Of a DNA stretch of 64,000 nt, positions 36,592-49,563 are shown piece after piece. Under the pieces are notes generated by a model. The model did no database searches. It was not told where the DNA came from and worked only from the letters and a program-made list of their open reading frames with translations. Made by a program: the position numbers and the translations under genes. The DNA is from Diabrotica undecimpunctata (Eukaryota; Arthropoda; Insecta; Coleoptera; Chrysomelidae), in the NCBI RefSeq assembly GCF_040954645.1, contig NC_092810.1, positions 70,802,660 to 70,866,659 on the forward strand, in the 5' to 3' direction. Each line of letters opens with the position of its first letter. The stretch's first letter is position 1.

Positions 36592-37529
36592 ACCACCCAG
36601 AAAACTGGGACAAATGAGAGTTTCGCAAAAACCGTTTTAACAAGTCAATTTAAACGATTATAACTACATATTTTGGATGCCGATAGCTTGCCTAGGACAG
36701 CTAATTTACGAAATTTAGTCGTCTTGAATTTATGTGCAGCGATAACTTGTCGGTAATGCAATTGACACAAACTGAGTAAAATTATTAATATTCTGACTCT
36801 GTTAAACTTTCTGAAGTGCCAGTAGCGCGAACAAGAGCTTCGAGCTCACCCAATGCTGGAATCAAACTGATCTTAACTCACCCCCTTGAATAACGCTGTG
36901 TCTAACAATTTCTTAAAATTAAGAAATCTTCCCCTTGACCCTCAACGTATATGAAGGATCTGTTTACATTTACATTACCTTCAACTCTCCTTTCAAATTA
37001 ACTAGTAAGGATATTTTTCAACTTGCTTTTATGTTGGGATTCTTAGAATGACTCAAACCGATAATTTGGAAATTACTAATGATCGTTTCATTGTTATAAT
37101 TCTTTGACGACTTTAGAAGCTTATGTCTAGAAAGTTCTTTTGAATAAAAGCTCTCGGCGCCCGTTCAGATTATTAGGTTTTTTTAAAAGAATTTTACAAA
37201 TCTAGACCTTAAAACTAATGATGTGTGATATCATGATACGATCCAAAATTGAATAAAAATATTAAATGTTGTTGTTACGCACCACAATGGACAATTGCTC
37301 TTCCTTATTTAAGTATAAATCTTTCTTCATTCATGAAATGTGACACGTTAGCCAAAATATTCAAACTTTAAGTACTAGAGATATTAAATGGTTTTAATGC
37401 ATAAATCTACATTTTCACCGCGACGCATCCGGATTTGCTAACGGAGTAGGGGCGTAAAGTCTGTCGAGACCATAAAGTCATTCCCAAATTTTTAAAACGA
37501 AACGATTTATTCCACTAGACGAAAACTAG
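36592..37529. other. Unassigned stretch upstream of a PLE
   Basis: No recognisable coding sequence. It precedes the N-terminal part of the PLE and may hold its 5' region, but no terminal repeat was seen here. Confidence 0.4.
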
Positions 37530-39180
37530 ATGTCACAAATATCAATATTTTTAATATTTGGTCATCTATTCATTCTTTCAATGTACATCCTATCTCATGG
37601 GACAGTTTCCACCGTATCCAAACACAGACAGCTATATTTAAATACTTTCGAATCTAAGAGTGAAACTCAGAAGCACAAATTAGAGCATCCAACTGCCGAA
37701 GAAATTCCAAAAACATCAACGTTAAAACCCACTACAGTGGTTCATAACTTTTCTGATATTCCCATTTCGACCATTCCCACTCAAGCTTTAGCAAAAGCAA
37801 TTACTCTGTTACGCCAAGTCACATTCCAATGGCGACAATCATATGTCAAACTGTTTACCTTCCGAATATGCTGAAATAACTAAACAAGACATCGCTAGAG
37901 TTCTTAAAAACTCAAAACTTTCTACTCCGAACATCAGACAATCCGAGAAAAAAGCCCTAAAAAACTTCAGTCAAATCCAAATCTAGTCATTTTTCCCGTC
38001 GATAAGGTAATTCCACCGTCATTCTAAACACTTCTTCTTATATCAACAAACTCTCAAATCTCATTAATACTCCAGACTACAGATCAATTTCTAATAATCC
38101 AACAACCTATCTGGAGAAAAGAACAAAAGCCATTATCAATAAAACCTCTCTTCCAGTTGACATAAAACAATCTCTAATTCCTCGTAAAAAGTCTTCCAGA
38201 ATACCTCGAATATATGGCCTACCCAAAATTCGAAAACCCGATATTCCTCCACGTCTCATTATCAATGCATACAACTGCTCTACACAACCATTGGCCAAGT
38301 ACTTGGTCAAAACTCTACAACCTCTCGCCGAAAATGCTTCATTCTTCGTCAAAAATTCTTCTCCTTTCATCGAACTTCTCAAAAAAACTCCTTTCTCACC
38401 GTCAGACATTCCAGTAAGTTTCGATATCGTTTTACTCTTAACAAACATTTATATAGACGCATCTCTATATATTCTAAATACTAAATACAGTATCCAGAAA
38501 GACAACTTATTTCTTATTAAACATTATATGTCCAACACTTATTTCATCTTCCAAAATCAATTCTACAGACAAATAAATGGTGCCACAATGGGCTCCTCAC
38601 TATCTTAAGTAATTGCCAATATTTTTATGGAAGACTTCGTGACCCGAGCAATATCCACATCATTGCTCAAACCCATATGTTGGCTAGGATATCTTGACGA
38701 TACATTCGTCATTTGGCCCCATGGCAGGGACGCTTTGATATATTTTTTAACTCATCTGAATAATAGACATCCTAGTATCCAGTTCACTATGGGGGTGGAA
38801 ACTGATTCATCCTTATCGTTTCTCGAAGTTATCTTATAAAGAAATACCAATCCCAAGGTTTTCATCAGTTTGTTTAAAGAAAAACCACCCATATCAATCG
38901 TTACTTGCATGCCAAGTGGACCCGCTGAGCTCTCTAGTTTAAAACAAGCCCCCATCCCAAACGGTTTCCGCGAAACTCACATCAATAGGAGCATTTACAG
39001 ACATCAATCTCCCACTAAATCTCAACCCAAAAACTCAGACCCTCATCAGAAACACACAAAATTTTAAAATCAAGAGAAATAAAGACAATATTTACACCCA
39101 ACAAACACTTTCATCTCTTGTCCGATCAATTAAAGACAACATTCCAAATGAACAACACGGAGTTGATGAAATGTATCCAT
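37530..39180 (+). pseudogene. Penelope-like element reverse transcriptase
   Basis: Read across frameshifts: VVHNFSDIPISTIPTQALAK (N-terminal block), QSEKKALKNF-like, NLINTPDYRSISNNPTTYLE, SRIPRIYGLPKIRKPDIPPR, PLAKYLVKTLQPLAENASFF, FSPSDIPVSFDIVLLLTNIY, FQNQFYRQINGATMGSSLS, VIANIFMEDFVTRAIS, WLGYLDDTFVIWPHGRDALI and FTMGVETDSSLSFLEVIL. The catalytic box is YLDD, intact. Stops (for example after MGSSLS near 38608 and near 38839) and frameshifts inactivate it. The GIY-YIG domain expected downstream is missing; the sequence changes to a jockey-like remnant near 39190. Confidence 0.93.
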
Positions 39181-39199
39181 TTCACCAGAAAGCGTAATG

Positions 39200-40418
39200 T
39201 TAGTAGTTCAGAATTTGCACTATTTAACAAAATAATAGAATGTGTTGATTGTATCTAATTTCTTGGAATTAATTTTGACAAACATTTAAATTTTAAGCCA
39301 CATATTTATCATCTTAAAAAGTCTTGTCAACAATATTTGAACATAATAAAAGTCATGTCCACTAAACATTGGAGATGTGATCAAGATATCCCATTGACAG
39401 TATATAAAAGCCTCAATAAATCTAAAGTCAATTACGGCTCAATAGTGTATGTAGTGTAAATGGCATTCAAATTGAAAAAGTATTAAGTTACAAATACTTG
39501 GGTACTTCAATAAACGAAACTGGAGACCAAAACAATGAAATAAAAAGACGTATCGAAATTGCCAGGGCCACTTTCATAAAGATGAGGAAATTCTTCTGCA
39601 ACAGAGATATAATCATCCCTCTCCGATTAAGAATTCTAAGAGACTACGTATTTAACATGCTATTATACGGTGTAAAGGCCTGGACTCTCAAGCAGAACAA
39701 TATAAAAAATATTGAAAGTTTCGAGATGTGGTGCTACCGTCGAATCCTGAAGATAAGTTGGGTTGAAAGAGTTACAAATTTTGAAGTAATGCGAAGAATG
39801 TGAAAAGACCCAGAAATTTTGTCAACGATCAAACGAAGAAAACTCGAATATTTGGGTCACGTGATGAGAGGACATAAATACGCATTACTTCAAAATATAA
39901 TGGAAGGAAAAATAGAAGGAAAACGGAATCCAGGCCGTAGAAGAATGTCATGGCTGCGTAATTTGAGAGAGTGGTTTGGCTGTACCACTAATGAACTCTT
40001 TAGGTCAGCTGTAAACAAGGTCAGGATAGCCTTGATGATTTCCAATCTCCGATAAGAGTGGTTTAAAAAGAAGAAGAAGTGTATGGATCACTTTTAAAAG
40101 AAACAATCCAAACTGCTGCTGTCAGAATAGCCTTAAGAGCTTTTTGTACCTCACCCACAGATAGCTTACTATGTTTAGTAAGAGAGATGCCCCTGGAATT
40201 AAGAAGACAATACCGTAGCCTAGCCTATGCTGCAAACGTTTCACCAAATAATAAAAATTTCATTAGAAACAATGTCTTTGCTTCTCGTTTCCACACAACA
40301 CATCTTCAAAAGAAAAGGTCTAAACCCCCTTTCTATAAAAGACTTCATAGATACATCACCAGTAGTAATTAACTTCACTAGAATATACCAAACCAACCTC
40401 TTAACCGCTTTTCCTTGA
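39200..40418 (+). pseudogene. Jockey-like RT C-terminus, split by an RT insertion
   Basis: Left part: FLGINFDKHLNFKPHIYHLK, KSCQQYLNIIKVMSTKHW, LTVYKSLNKSKVNYGSIVY. Right part from 40082: GSLLKETIQTAAVRIALRAF, TSPTDSLLCLVREMPLELRR, QYRSLAYAANVSPNNKNFIR and RSKPPFYKRLHRYI. The two parts join in frame at the duplicated 8-mer AGTGTATG. This is the usual C-terminal region of jockey-type polymerases with the palm missing on the left. Confidence 0.87.
39452..40077 (+). mobile_element. 5'-truncated RT-element insertion with (AAG)n tail
   Basis: The frame (39498-40055) reads SYKYLGTSINETGDQNNEIK, RRIEIARATFIKMRKFFCN, LLYGVKAWTLKQNNIKNIES, FEMWCYRRILKISWVERVTN, one TGA stop near 39801, then STIKRRKLEYLGHVMRGHKY, EGKIEGKRNPGRRRMSWLRN and LREWFG. 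It ends AAAAGAAGAAGAAG and is flanked by AGTGTATG at 39444-39451 and 40078-40085, inside a jockey-like element. Confidence 0.93.
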
Positions 40419-40424
40419 ATGGTC

Positions 40425-41275
40425 AGATTGAGCAGCTCTGCGAAAACCAAACTGATTTGCTTGGCATTTGCTTTGATTATATGCAGAATGTGTCTCTGCC
40501 TGATATACCGGTTTAGCAAATTTTCTACCGCCTGTATTCATTCAAGAACCAAGAAGGCCATATTTTATTGTTATGACGAAGGTCATAAAAAGAAAGAAGT
40601 GAATGAAATGTGCAGTTTTCTGAACGATTATTTTAAAAATTTTGTTTTGCCAGAAATCAGAGAAGTTCATTTATTTTCTGACGGATGCCCTTAGCAAAAC
40701 AAAATTAATACAGTCATGAGGTAAGTAAATTCTCGTTATAAACTATTTTAACATGCTAACAATTAATGTTTTTTCAAGTACCTTTTATTTTTGACCGACA
40801 AAAAAGATTCAATAAGGTTTTCCAATACTTTCCATAGCGGGCATTCGTTTTTGGCATGTGATCATCATTTTGGACGAATAAAACGGATATTGAAAAAACA
40901 CGATCGACCATATATCCCCGACAAGTACTATAGCTTGATTTCAAAGTACCACATTTAAATATTCTGTTAGAAAAATATCCGGATCAAGGCAAAACATTCT
41001 GGCTTACAAAAGTTGGTGGACTATATGGTACGAAAAGGTAGAATCGGCAGAAATGAAGATACATACGAAAGGCTTAAAAGACTAAGTTTATGGTTACAAA
41101 ATTTAATATGCTAACATTTTCTTTAGAATATGTTGGCACTATCAAAGCGTATAATTTGTTAGATGGTTTTATTTCCCATATTTTCGTTGTTGGAAGCTCG
41201 TCTCCACTGCCTATGCTGCAAAACCCTGCATATTTATCAGACAGAATTCCAAAAATTAATGATATTAAATAGGTG
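40425..41275 (+). pseudogene. C-terminal part of the uncharacterised insect repeat protein (DGCPxQN type)
   Basis: Across frameshifts the plus strand reads GICFDYMQNVSLPDIPV, YCYDEGHKKKEVNEMCSFLN, EIREVHLFSDGCP followed by a stop and QNKINTVMR, then (after a GT...AG segment 40721-40778 that looks like a short intron) YLLFLTDKKDSIRFSNTF, GHSFLACDHHFGRIKRILKK and RPYIPDKYYSLIS. I know this pattern (CFDxxQxLxLP, FSDGCPGQN, HSFxxCDRDFG) as the C-terminal half of the same widespread insect family whose N-terminus is at 29370-30470. The spaced Asp residues could form an RNase H-like active site, which is inference. Confidence 0.72.
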
Positions 41276-41606
41276 AATTTGCAGCATTTTGGACTGATTT
41301 ATGTATTTACAACTAATTCAGATGCAGATGCGTTGTGAGTTCAAGAATAATAATGTTTATCCGGAAACTAATTGTCGAAACCAAATTCAGATTTCTGCTT
41401 TAATCTGTGCCTTCTAAGAATTGCAAGGCAAAACAGACGTTGAGAAAAATGTAATTAGAGACATAGGGAATCTAAAATTGCATTTCACAACATATCTCCT
41501 CAACTAAGCAAAAATTCTTAGCGAATTGGTTTCTAGTACTTATATAGAGCATACCGAAATAAAAGGAAAGACAGTTAAGATTTGATTTCACGTATAGTGC
41601 CTGAGT
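41276..41606. other. Unassigned spacer
   Basis: No recognisable coding sequence or repeat. It may still contain the degenerate end of the preceding pseudogene. Confidence 0.4.
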
Positions 41607-43310
<1,704 letters not shown>

Positions 43311-44228
43311 AGTTAAAATGTCTAATCATCTTCGTCGTCAAATGGGCGAATTACTTCACCTCCGGTTGCTTGTGCTGAAGATCTCAGGTTTTTCTAAAAT
43401 TCATGGTATATTGGGGTATCAATACCGAATAAGGTATTTTTTTAGGTTCAATAATGGTATTACCATTTGGATACAAAAGTGTCAATTCAAAGTCGTTCCT
43501 AAACATTAACCATTGAATTTTAAGCCACTCTACCTTGGTTTTTGATTCGGAAACTTTTCTGTTACTTATATTACTTTTAAGCAATTTCGTAGAAAAAAAA
43601 TTTGATTTGTCCATATTTATTACTGTGAACGGATTTTTCTTTCTAGCGTGCTTTTTTACTGTATGCCAGTCTTGGGGTATAAATACATGTGGATGGAATT
43701 TCTTTTATTTTTCTATTATACCAAAATCTTGGTCAGATGGCAAATAAGAATGGCCACTTACCAGAAACTTGTGGTCTATTTCCTCCAAGGTAAAATCTGG
43801 AGATGTAGTTATATAATAATGACATTTTAGTATTACGATTTTGACCGCCACATTGGTCAGAATACATAATAAGTCGTCTCGATTTTACGAAATTTGTTAT
43901 GTAAAATAAAATGCACGATCCTACCTATTGAGGACCCCTAGAGGCAACGGTTTCATCCCACACAAACATAAATGAGTTGTTAGTTCCTATTTCATGAATA
44001 TTGAAGCAGTAGGTCCATAATCACCGCTTGTAGTAACAAATTCCTGGGGGTAAGCACAGGTGTAGGTAAAGTCTTTATCAGTTCGAAACATGACCGACGC
44101 GTTTCCTTTTTTGCCATTTCGGTGACTTTTTTAAAGAATCTCTAGCACTTTTCGCCTTCTTTTGATGAAGTTCTTTTTTAGTTTCTAGAAACAACGTTTT
44201 TTTACTTTCCTATTTTTTATTTATCTTT
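43311..44228 (-). pseudogene. C-terminal part of an uncharacterised insect repeat protein (DQCGGQNRN type)
   Basis: Minus-strand pieces across frameshifts are KKELHQKKAKSARDSLKKVT, YSDQCGGQNRNTKMS (near 43850), NYITTSPDFTLEEIDHKFLV, SGHSYLPSDQDFGIIEK, FHPHVFIPQDWHTVKKHARK, KNPFTVINMDKSNFFSTKLL, NISNRKVSESKTKVEWLKIQ and WLMFRNDFELTLLY. The HSYxxxDxDFG block parallels HSFLACDHHFG at 40840 and the DQCGGQN block parallels DGCPxQN, so it is a second subfamily of the protein seen at 40425-41275. Stops and frameshifts show decay. Function unknown. Confidence 0.75.
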
Positions 44229-44689
44229 AAAAAACATACCATGTGAGCCACTGTTATGTTATGTTTGGCTAAAAGATTTGTTAGTTGTTCGGATAAACCT
44301 TTTATATATGGAAGAGTTGTTGAAGGAAAGGGAGATAGAGAAATAAAAAATAGTACCAACGCAATCAATGACAAAAAAGAAACACAGAACCTAAATAAAA
44401 TATATTTCAATCCAATATATTTAAATAATAATAAATATAATACCATAAAAAACTCTTAAAGTCATAATATATCTCGACTTTACCTTTTTCGAAAACACCA
44501 ACGATACGCCCATATAAAAATAATTATAAACTAATGACAGTAAACCATGAGATACCAGATATCAATTTTTACTTCTGTCAATTCACGTTTCCTGCCGAAA
44601 CGTTGATTTCAATGGACAATGAAATCTATTCCCAAATTTAATATATTTTATTGAACCTAATCCCAAGATTTATATCCTTATGGTTTCTT
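44229..44689. other. Unassigned spacer before a PLE
   Basis: No recognisable frame. The string GCCGAAACGTTGATTTCAAT near 44596 resembles repeat-associated CGAAACGTTG motifs seen elsewhere in insect repeats. Confidence 0.4.
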
Positions 44690-45215
44690 ACCCCACATTC
44701 CAGTTTTGACACCTAAGCTAATGAACATTTTTAAAAATGGTAATGGCTTAAAAATTATAACTAAGAATGTGAAAACGGTATCGAAGTTATACACAAAACA
44801 AAAGATTCTTTAATAATACAGGAGTCATTGAATGTTGTTTATTCTATACCGTGCGCTAATTGCAACAACGTATACATCGGAGAATCATCTCATAATTTCC
44901 ACAATAGGGTGATCTCACATCGTAGTGACAGAAAAACTAACAGAATAAATGCATATGCACTCACAAAACATGCAATAACTCGGAAACATGAGTTCAACTT
45001 CGATAATTCCTGTATTTTGGCAAAAGAAAAGAACCATACAAAACGTTTCCTTGGAAATGTGTTACCTAAAATCTAGTACATCTTGCATAAATAAAATGTC
45101 TGACATAGATAAATTGAGCAACATTTATTGTTATCTACTAGAAAAACAATCAAAATATTTTACCATACATAGTCTTGTATGCATAACTGGTTGCATACCA
45201 TTAAGACAAGTTTAA
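44690..45215 (+). pseudogene. PLE linker and GIY-YIG endonuclease
   Basis: Plus-strand frames give LTPKLMNIFKNGNGLKIITK, NVKTVSKLYTKQK, then NVVYSIPCANCNNVYIGESS, HNFHNRVISHRSDRKTNRIN, AYALTKHAITRKHEFNFDNS and, after a frameshift near 45045, KSSTSCINKMSDIDKLSNIY. VYSIPC...VYIGES is the GIY-YIG signature. The 3' flank leads directly to a terminal repeat (45340-45747), as expected for a PLE. No RT core is present upstream. Confidence 0.9.
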
Positions 45216-45686
45216 TAGTTTAATAATTAAAAATAAAATCTACCCAATATGGGCCTCTTGTTTCTTGAAAATAAATACAATAGTATTAAGAACAGCTAAT
45301 TACATTTTAATCACATTGCTTTTTCTTTCTGTTCTCTATGTATCAGAGTTAAAACACACTATCAAAAGATGTCATCAAATAAACTAAGTTTTACTATCCT
45401 GACCAAAAATTTTTAGAATGTATTGTCCATTAATGTTGAGTGTCCAAGTTTATTTCAAATAACCTCAACGACTAGTAAGTTGCACTGACAAATTGTGATA
45501 TTTTGTAAACATTTACATATTTTTTTATCTATATTACAGTGTCTTGAAAAAAGAATAAAACAATTTCGAAAGCTTGACAAAAAGTCAAAAGAGTGTTTCG
45601 CTAACATCTCGGCCAACCTTCTGACTGCAGCCCTAATAAACTGGTGGTTTTGTTTATATCGACAGTCACGAATATCCTGTATTGTA

Positions 45687-45747
<61 letters not shown>
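45216..45747 (+). repeat. PLE 3' flank and terminal repeat, copy c, with (TA)n
   Basis: After the GIY-YIG frame come TTGCATACCATTAAGACAAG and CAGAGTTAAAACACAC, then TACTATCCTGACCAAAAATT, GTTGAGTGTCCAAG, TCTTGAAAAAAGAATAAAAC, CGAAAGCTTGACAAAAAGTC and TTTTGTTTATATCGACAGTC, ending in (TA)n at about 45685-45747. The same order recurs at 50450-51072, which links the terminal repeat to the PLE. Confidence 0.9.
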
Positions 45748-45749
<2 letters not shown>

Positions 45750-46360
45750 AATTTCTTTCGTAATTTGTGTACATTTCCCAAATTAATTAAAGTTGAGATG
45801 ATACATATTAAATTTTATAGTAGTAAGTTTTGGTACATATTAAATGACTGCATTATGTCTTCTGAAAAATATTACCTTTGCAACTTTTCTTGACAATAAT
45901 GTTAACTTTTTGTTTCAGGTACCTATTACACGTGAGAACGCTCTTAGGTACAGTAAAAAATGTTTTTTAATTTAATAATTAATAAATAAAAAGACTGATA
46001 TGTTTTTGTATATACTTATGGCAAGTCAAATAATGGAAAAAGTAAAGTATTTTTGAAGTGCTAAAACATTTATTTCCTAGCTGAGCGCTTTCGGCTTACA
46101 AAGTCATCTTCAGAGCTATGCTACAATAGAACACAGATATTAATAACTAATTTAAAGTTTTACAGTGTTTCAGGTACATTAAGTTTTTAAAGTATCACTG
46201 CTAATCTTAATATTATGTGGTAAGAAATACAGAAATTTTCTTTTTAAGTTGGTTCTATCACAAATTTTTCATTAAAAAAAAACACAAAAATACTACACTG
46301 GACTCCACAAAAACACATTAAAAAAACTTTGGTTATAGTAGCAGCAGATAGAATGCCAGC
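45748..46360. other. Unassigned stretch with a hammerhead-like motif
   Basis: On the minus strand at 46081-46118 one reads CTGAAGATGA, a short CTT/AAG stem, CCGAAAGC and GCTCAG. No protein similarity was seen. Confidence 0.45.
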
Positions 46361-46368
46361 CTTTTTAA

Positions 46369-47780
46369 CCCTCAGCTACTATAATCTGGGTCTGTCAGAT
46401 CCAGAGAGCTCTCTCTACACCTTACGTAATTTTTGACTGCGGCTTCGGCTATTCTCAACTTATTTAGTCTGAATTACGATAGTGAAGAGTGCATTACTTT
46501 TGGTTGGAACTAGCGACTTTTATAGACGTAACTGGGTGTATTAGACCCACTTATAGCAATTACGTGATTTTTACATAATTATTGTGTTTAATATTATTTT
46601 ATATAAGGTTAATCTAGTATCTCGAATCTTTTTTTTTCGATTTTTTTTAATTAATATAATAGGTATTTTCCTCTTTTCAGTTTAAAATGGCTCGAAATAA
46701 ACCTTTTACTGTCAAAGATATTGATGCCTTATTTCAAAGTGAGGATTTTTGAGTTGACGATCCGGAAAATCTTACGTCAACGTCGGCGTCGTCTTCAACA
46801 AAAATTTTAGTGAGCGCTGAGGAGATACACGCAGGAGCTAATACCATGCAAATGGCCGGTGGCAGCGATCCAAGCAATAGCGACCATGAAAGTTTTTTAG
46901 TGATCATGATTTGGTTAGTGATATCGACTGAAATCCATCAGATGAAGAGCGGATTCAAATTTTATGTAGCAAACAGACCGACCAATCTGAAAATATGCAA
47001 TGGATGAAGAAAAGCAAAGAAATTACTAGTACGAAAAAGAAAAAACAAAATGGTCAAAAATTCCTTCAAAAAGAACTAAAGCTCTCAAAGGGAATATTGT
47101 AACAGTTCTGCCTGGTTTAAAAGGTGCCATTCATGCTAATACTCTTGACAGTATTATAGACACTTGTAAATTTCTGATTACTCCAGATATATTAGAAGAA
47201 GTAGTGCTTCGGACCAACAAGAGAATTGAAGTTATCAAACAGCAATACGGGACATTCAAACAAATAAAATTCCAGAAAGTTATTCGGTCCTGCTTTTTAT
47301 ACGTCCTGTTGATATTGCAGAAATAAAAGCGTTAATTGGTTTGCTCTACATCGAAGGAGTGTTTAAATCTGAACACAAGGATTTACGTTCAATGTGGGCA
47401 ACTGATGGAACATACTGCGATCTATTTCGATGTTCACTAGCAATATTTTCCTTTATAATGTCATGTCTCCGATTTGATGATGCTACGACAAGAACTGAGA
47501 GAAAAAGATACACTAAATTGGCCCCAATATATAAATATTTCAACAAATTGTACAAAATTGTTCCAACACCTATTCTCCTGGATATTTTTTGACTATTGAT
47601 GAAATGCTAGTTCCATTCAGGGGACGAAGTGGCTTCAGAATGTAGTTGTTGTTGATAAGAAAACAAAAAAACATGACATCATTTTATTATATAATTCGGC
47701 AATGCGTGGATGCCTTAGATATGCCCTGTGCGGGTATAAAGTGTACTTTGTGGCCCACACAGGCATAAAGACACAAATAT
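46369..47780 (+). pseudogene. piggyBac-like element: left end and transposase remnant
   Basis: A TTAA at 46365-46368 is followed by CCCTCAGCTACTATAATCTG, a piggyBac-style end. A start ATG at 46687 gives MARNKPFTVKDIDALFQSED then a stop. Later frames read RPVDIAEIKALIGLLYIEGV, FKSEHKDLRSMWATDGTYCD, FRCSLAIFSFIMSCLRFDDA, TTRTERKRYTKLAPIYKYFN and TIDEMLVPFRGRSGFRM, which carries the first catalytic Asp. Everything after the first Asp block is broken or lost; no right end was found. Confidence 0.92.
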
Positions 47781-47833
47781 TTAATAACTTCTTATTAGTA
47801 TAATAACATTTATTAATAAAGGTACAAAATATG

Positions 47834-47925
47834 GAATTAAATTATTATAACTACATAACATTATTTAGGAAAATTCACATAAAACTGGCATTTCTGAGAA
47901 GATCCGATAATAGATAGATCTGACA
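47834..47925. repeat. Repeat shared with the end of the Crypton-like element
   Basis: The strings TTAAATTATT, ACTACATAA, TTCACATAAAACTGG and TTTCTGAGAAGA here match the sequence at 63119-63190, which lies just beyond the stop of the tyrosine recombinase. It is probably a 3'-end relic of the same element family. Confidence 0.65.
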
Positions 47926-48714
47926 TTTTCACTTTTTACTCCAACGTCGGTATTGCTTACTCTACTATAATAAATTTTTCGAACTTTTAAAAATATTTAG
48001 ATTGTGAATACGATATCAAACTAGCATGACATAAATGTTTGTATGCACCGTGGGCATTAGTAGATGTGTATACCCTAGGACAACTTACACACTCAGGCTA
48101 GAGGTCCTTGTGTTTGTAAGACAGTCGCCCTCGGGCATAAACATCTAATTAATGCCCTTGATACATAAATAACTATTACGTAGTTGTTTTTAGATTTGTA
48201 AGTTTAAACACATTCGTACATATTACAAAATTTTAGTGTAATTTGTTGATTTATTATATACATGTGTGAATATTTATTTTGTACTTAGATGTGTGTATAT
48301 GTGCGTGTGTTCATATGTGAGTGTATATTACCTTATATCAATACATCTACAATTAATGGCATAGTTGTAGTCCCTATCTCATGTTCTTAGCTGATGCGTA
48401 CTATTGATTTATTTAATTATACCTTTGACAAACCTATACCGTTGGGAGTCTAAATTCCCCGAGAATTTTATGGTCTTAGGCTATTTTATAGTTAAATAAT
48501 AAACAGAATTAGTGATATGCAGCAGCCTTGAAGAAGTCATTTGGATGTATTAGAAGGGGCTCGAAATGTGTTTTCTACCTATATTGCCATTTCATTTTCT
48601 CTATGCAGTCATTTGGTTACGTTTCCATCGACTTTCATGTCGTACATCTGCTTTTCACTAGTTTAGAAAATACCGCGTGAACAGTTTAAACTTTTCTTAT
48701 TGATTACTTCTTGG

Positions 48715-48716
<2 letters not shown>
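47926..48716. other. No gene; contains a 106-bp nested hairpin
   Basis: At 48052-48157 outer arms GGGCATTA.TAGATGT and ACATCTA..TAATGCCC pair, and inside them CTTACACAC (48084-48092) pairs with GTGTTTGTAAG (48110-48120). No coding similarity was seen in the region. Confidence 0.6.

Positions 48717-48787
<71 letters not shown>
48717..48787. repeat. (TA)n microsatellite
   Basis: Pure TA repeat of about 70 bp with no recognised terminal repeat beside it. Confidence 0.98.
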
Positions 48788-48789
<2 letters not shown>

Positions 48790-49476
48790 GTTTTGGATGG
48801 GTTGGAGTCAATATAGAGCCAATAGAGCTATTGGTTAACTATTTATTATCTCGAGCTTTCAATTGTGTTTACAATTATTATCAAGAGCTGCTAAATAAGA
48901 TAAAATATCTCACAAAGTTGAACTAGAAAGAAAAAAATGTTTTGTTAACTCACCAAACAAAATTAGTTTGGTTAATAAAATTGCTGCAAATACATTTCAA
49001 AAAGAATTAATACTAAAATGTCCTTATCTAATAAATTCTTCCCTGAAATTTTATTAATTTTGAAAACATTTTCTTAACAAAAATAATTGAATTTATAAAT
49101 AGTTTAAAGTAGCAACCAATTACAAATAAGCCTCAATGTGATAAATGCCAACTTAAAATTTTTACTTTTGACAATTATATTGCCAAAAATAAAATTTTGT
49201 TAAAAAATTCTTTTTTGTTTAGTAACAAAAAAGAATTTAGATGTCTGAAAAAATGTTACAGATATATGAAAAATTAAATAAAAATGTGATTTCAAGTTTC
49301 ATATATAAATTATAAAGAAATAATATAATTATAAATTTTGCTTAGATTTTGAATTTCTGATCTTTTGTTTAAATTATTATCACTTTTGCTAATACAAACC
49401 ATTTCCAAAAAAGTCCTTTTGACTTTATTACTTTCTCTACATAAAATTTTAATGTTATCAAAATTTTTTAATTCTG

Positions 49477-49479
<3 letters not shown>
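48788..49479. other. AT-rich stretch, nothing recognised
   Basis: Only low-complexity AT-rich sequence with several long A/T runs was seen. Confidence 0.5.
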
Positions 49480-49563
<84 letters not shown>

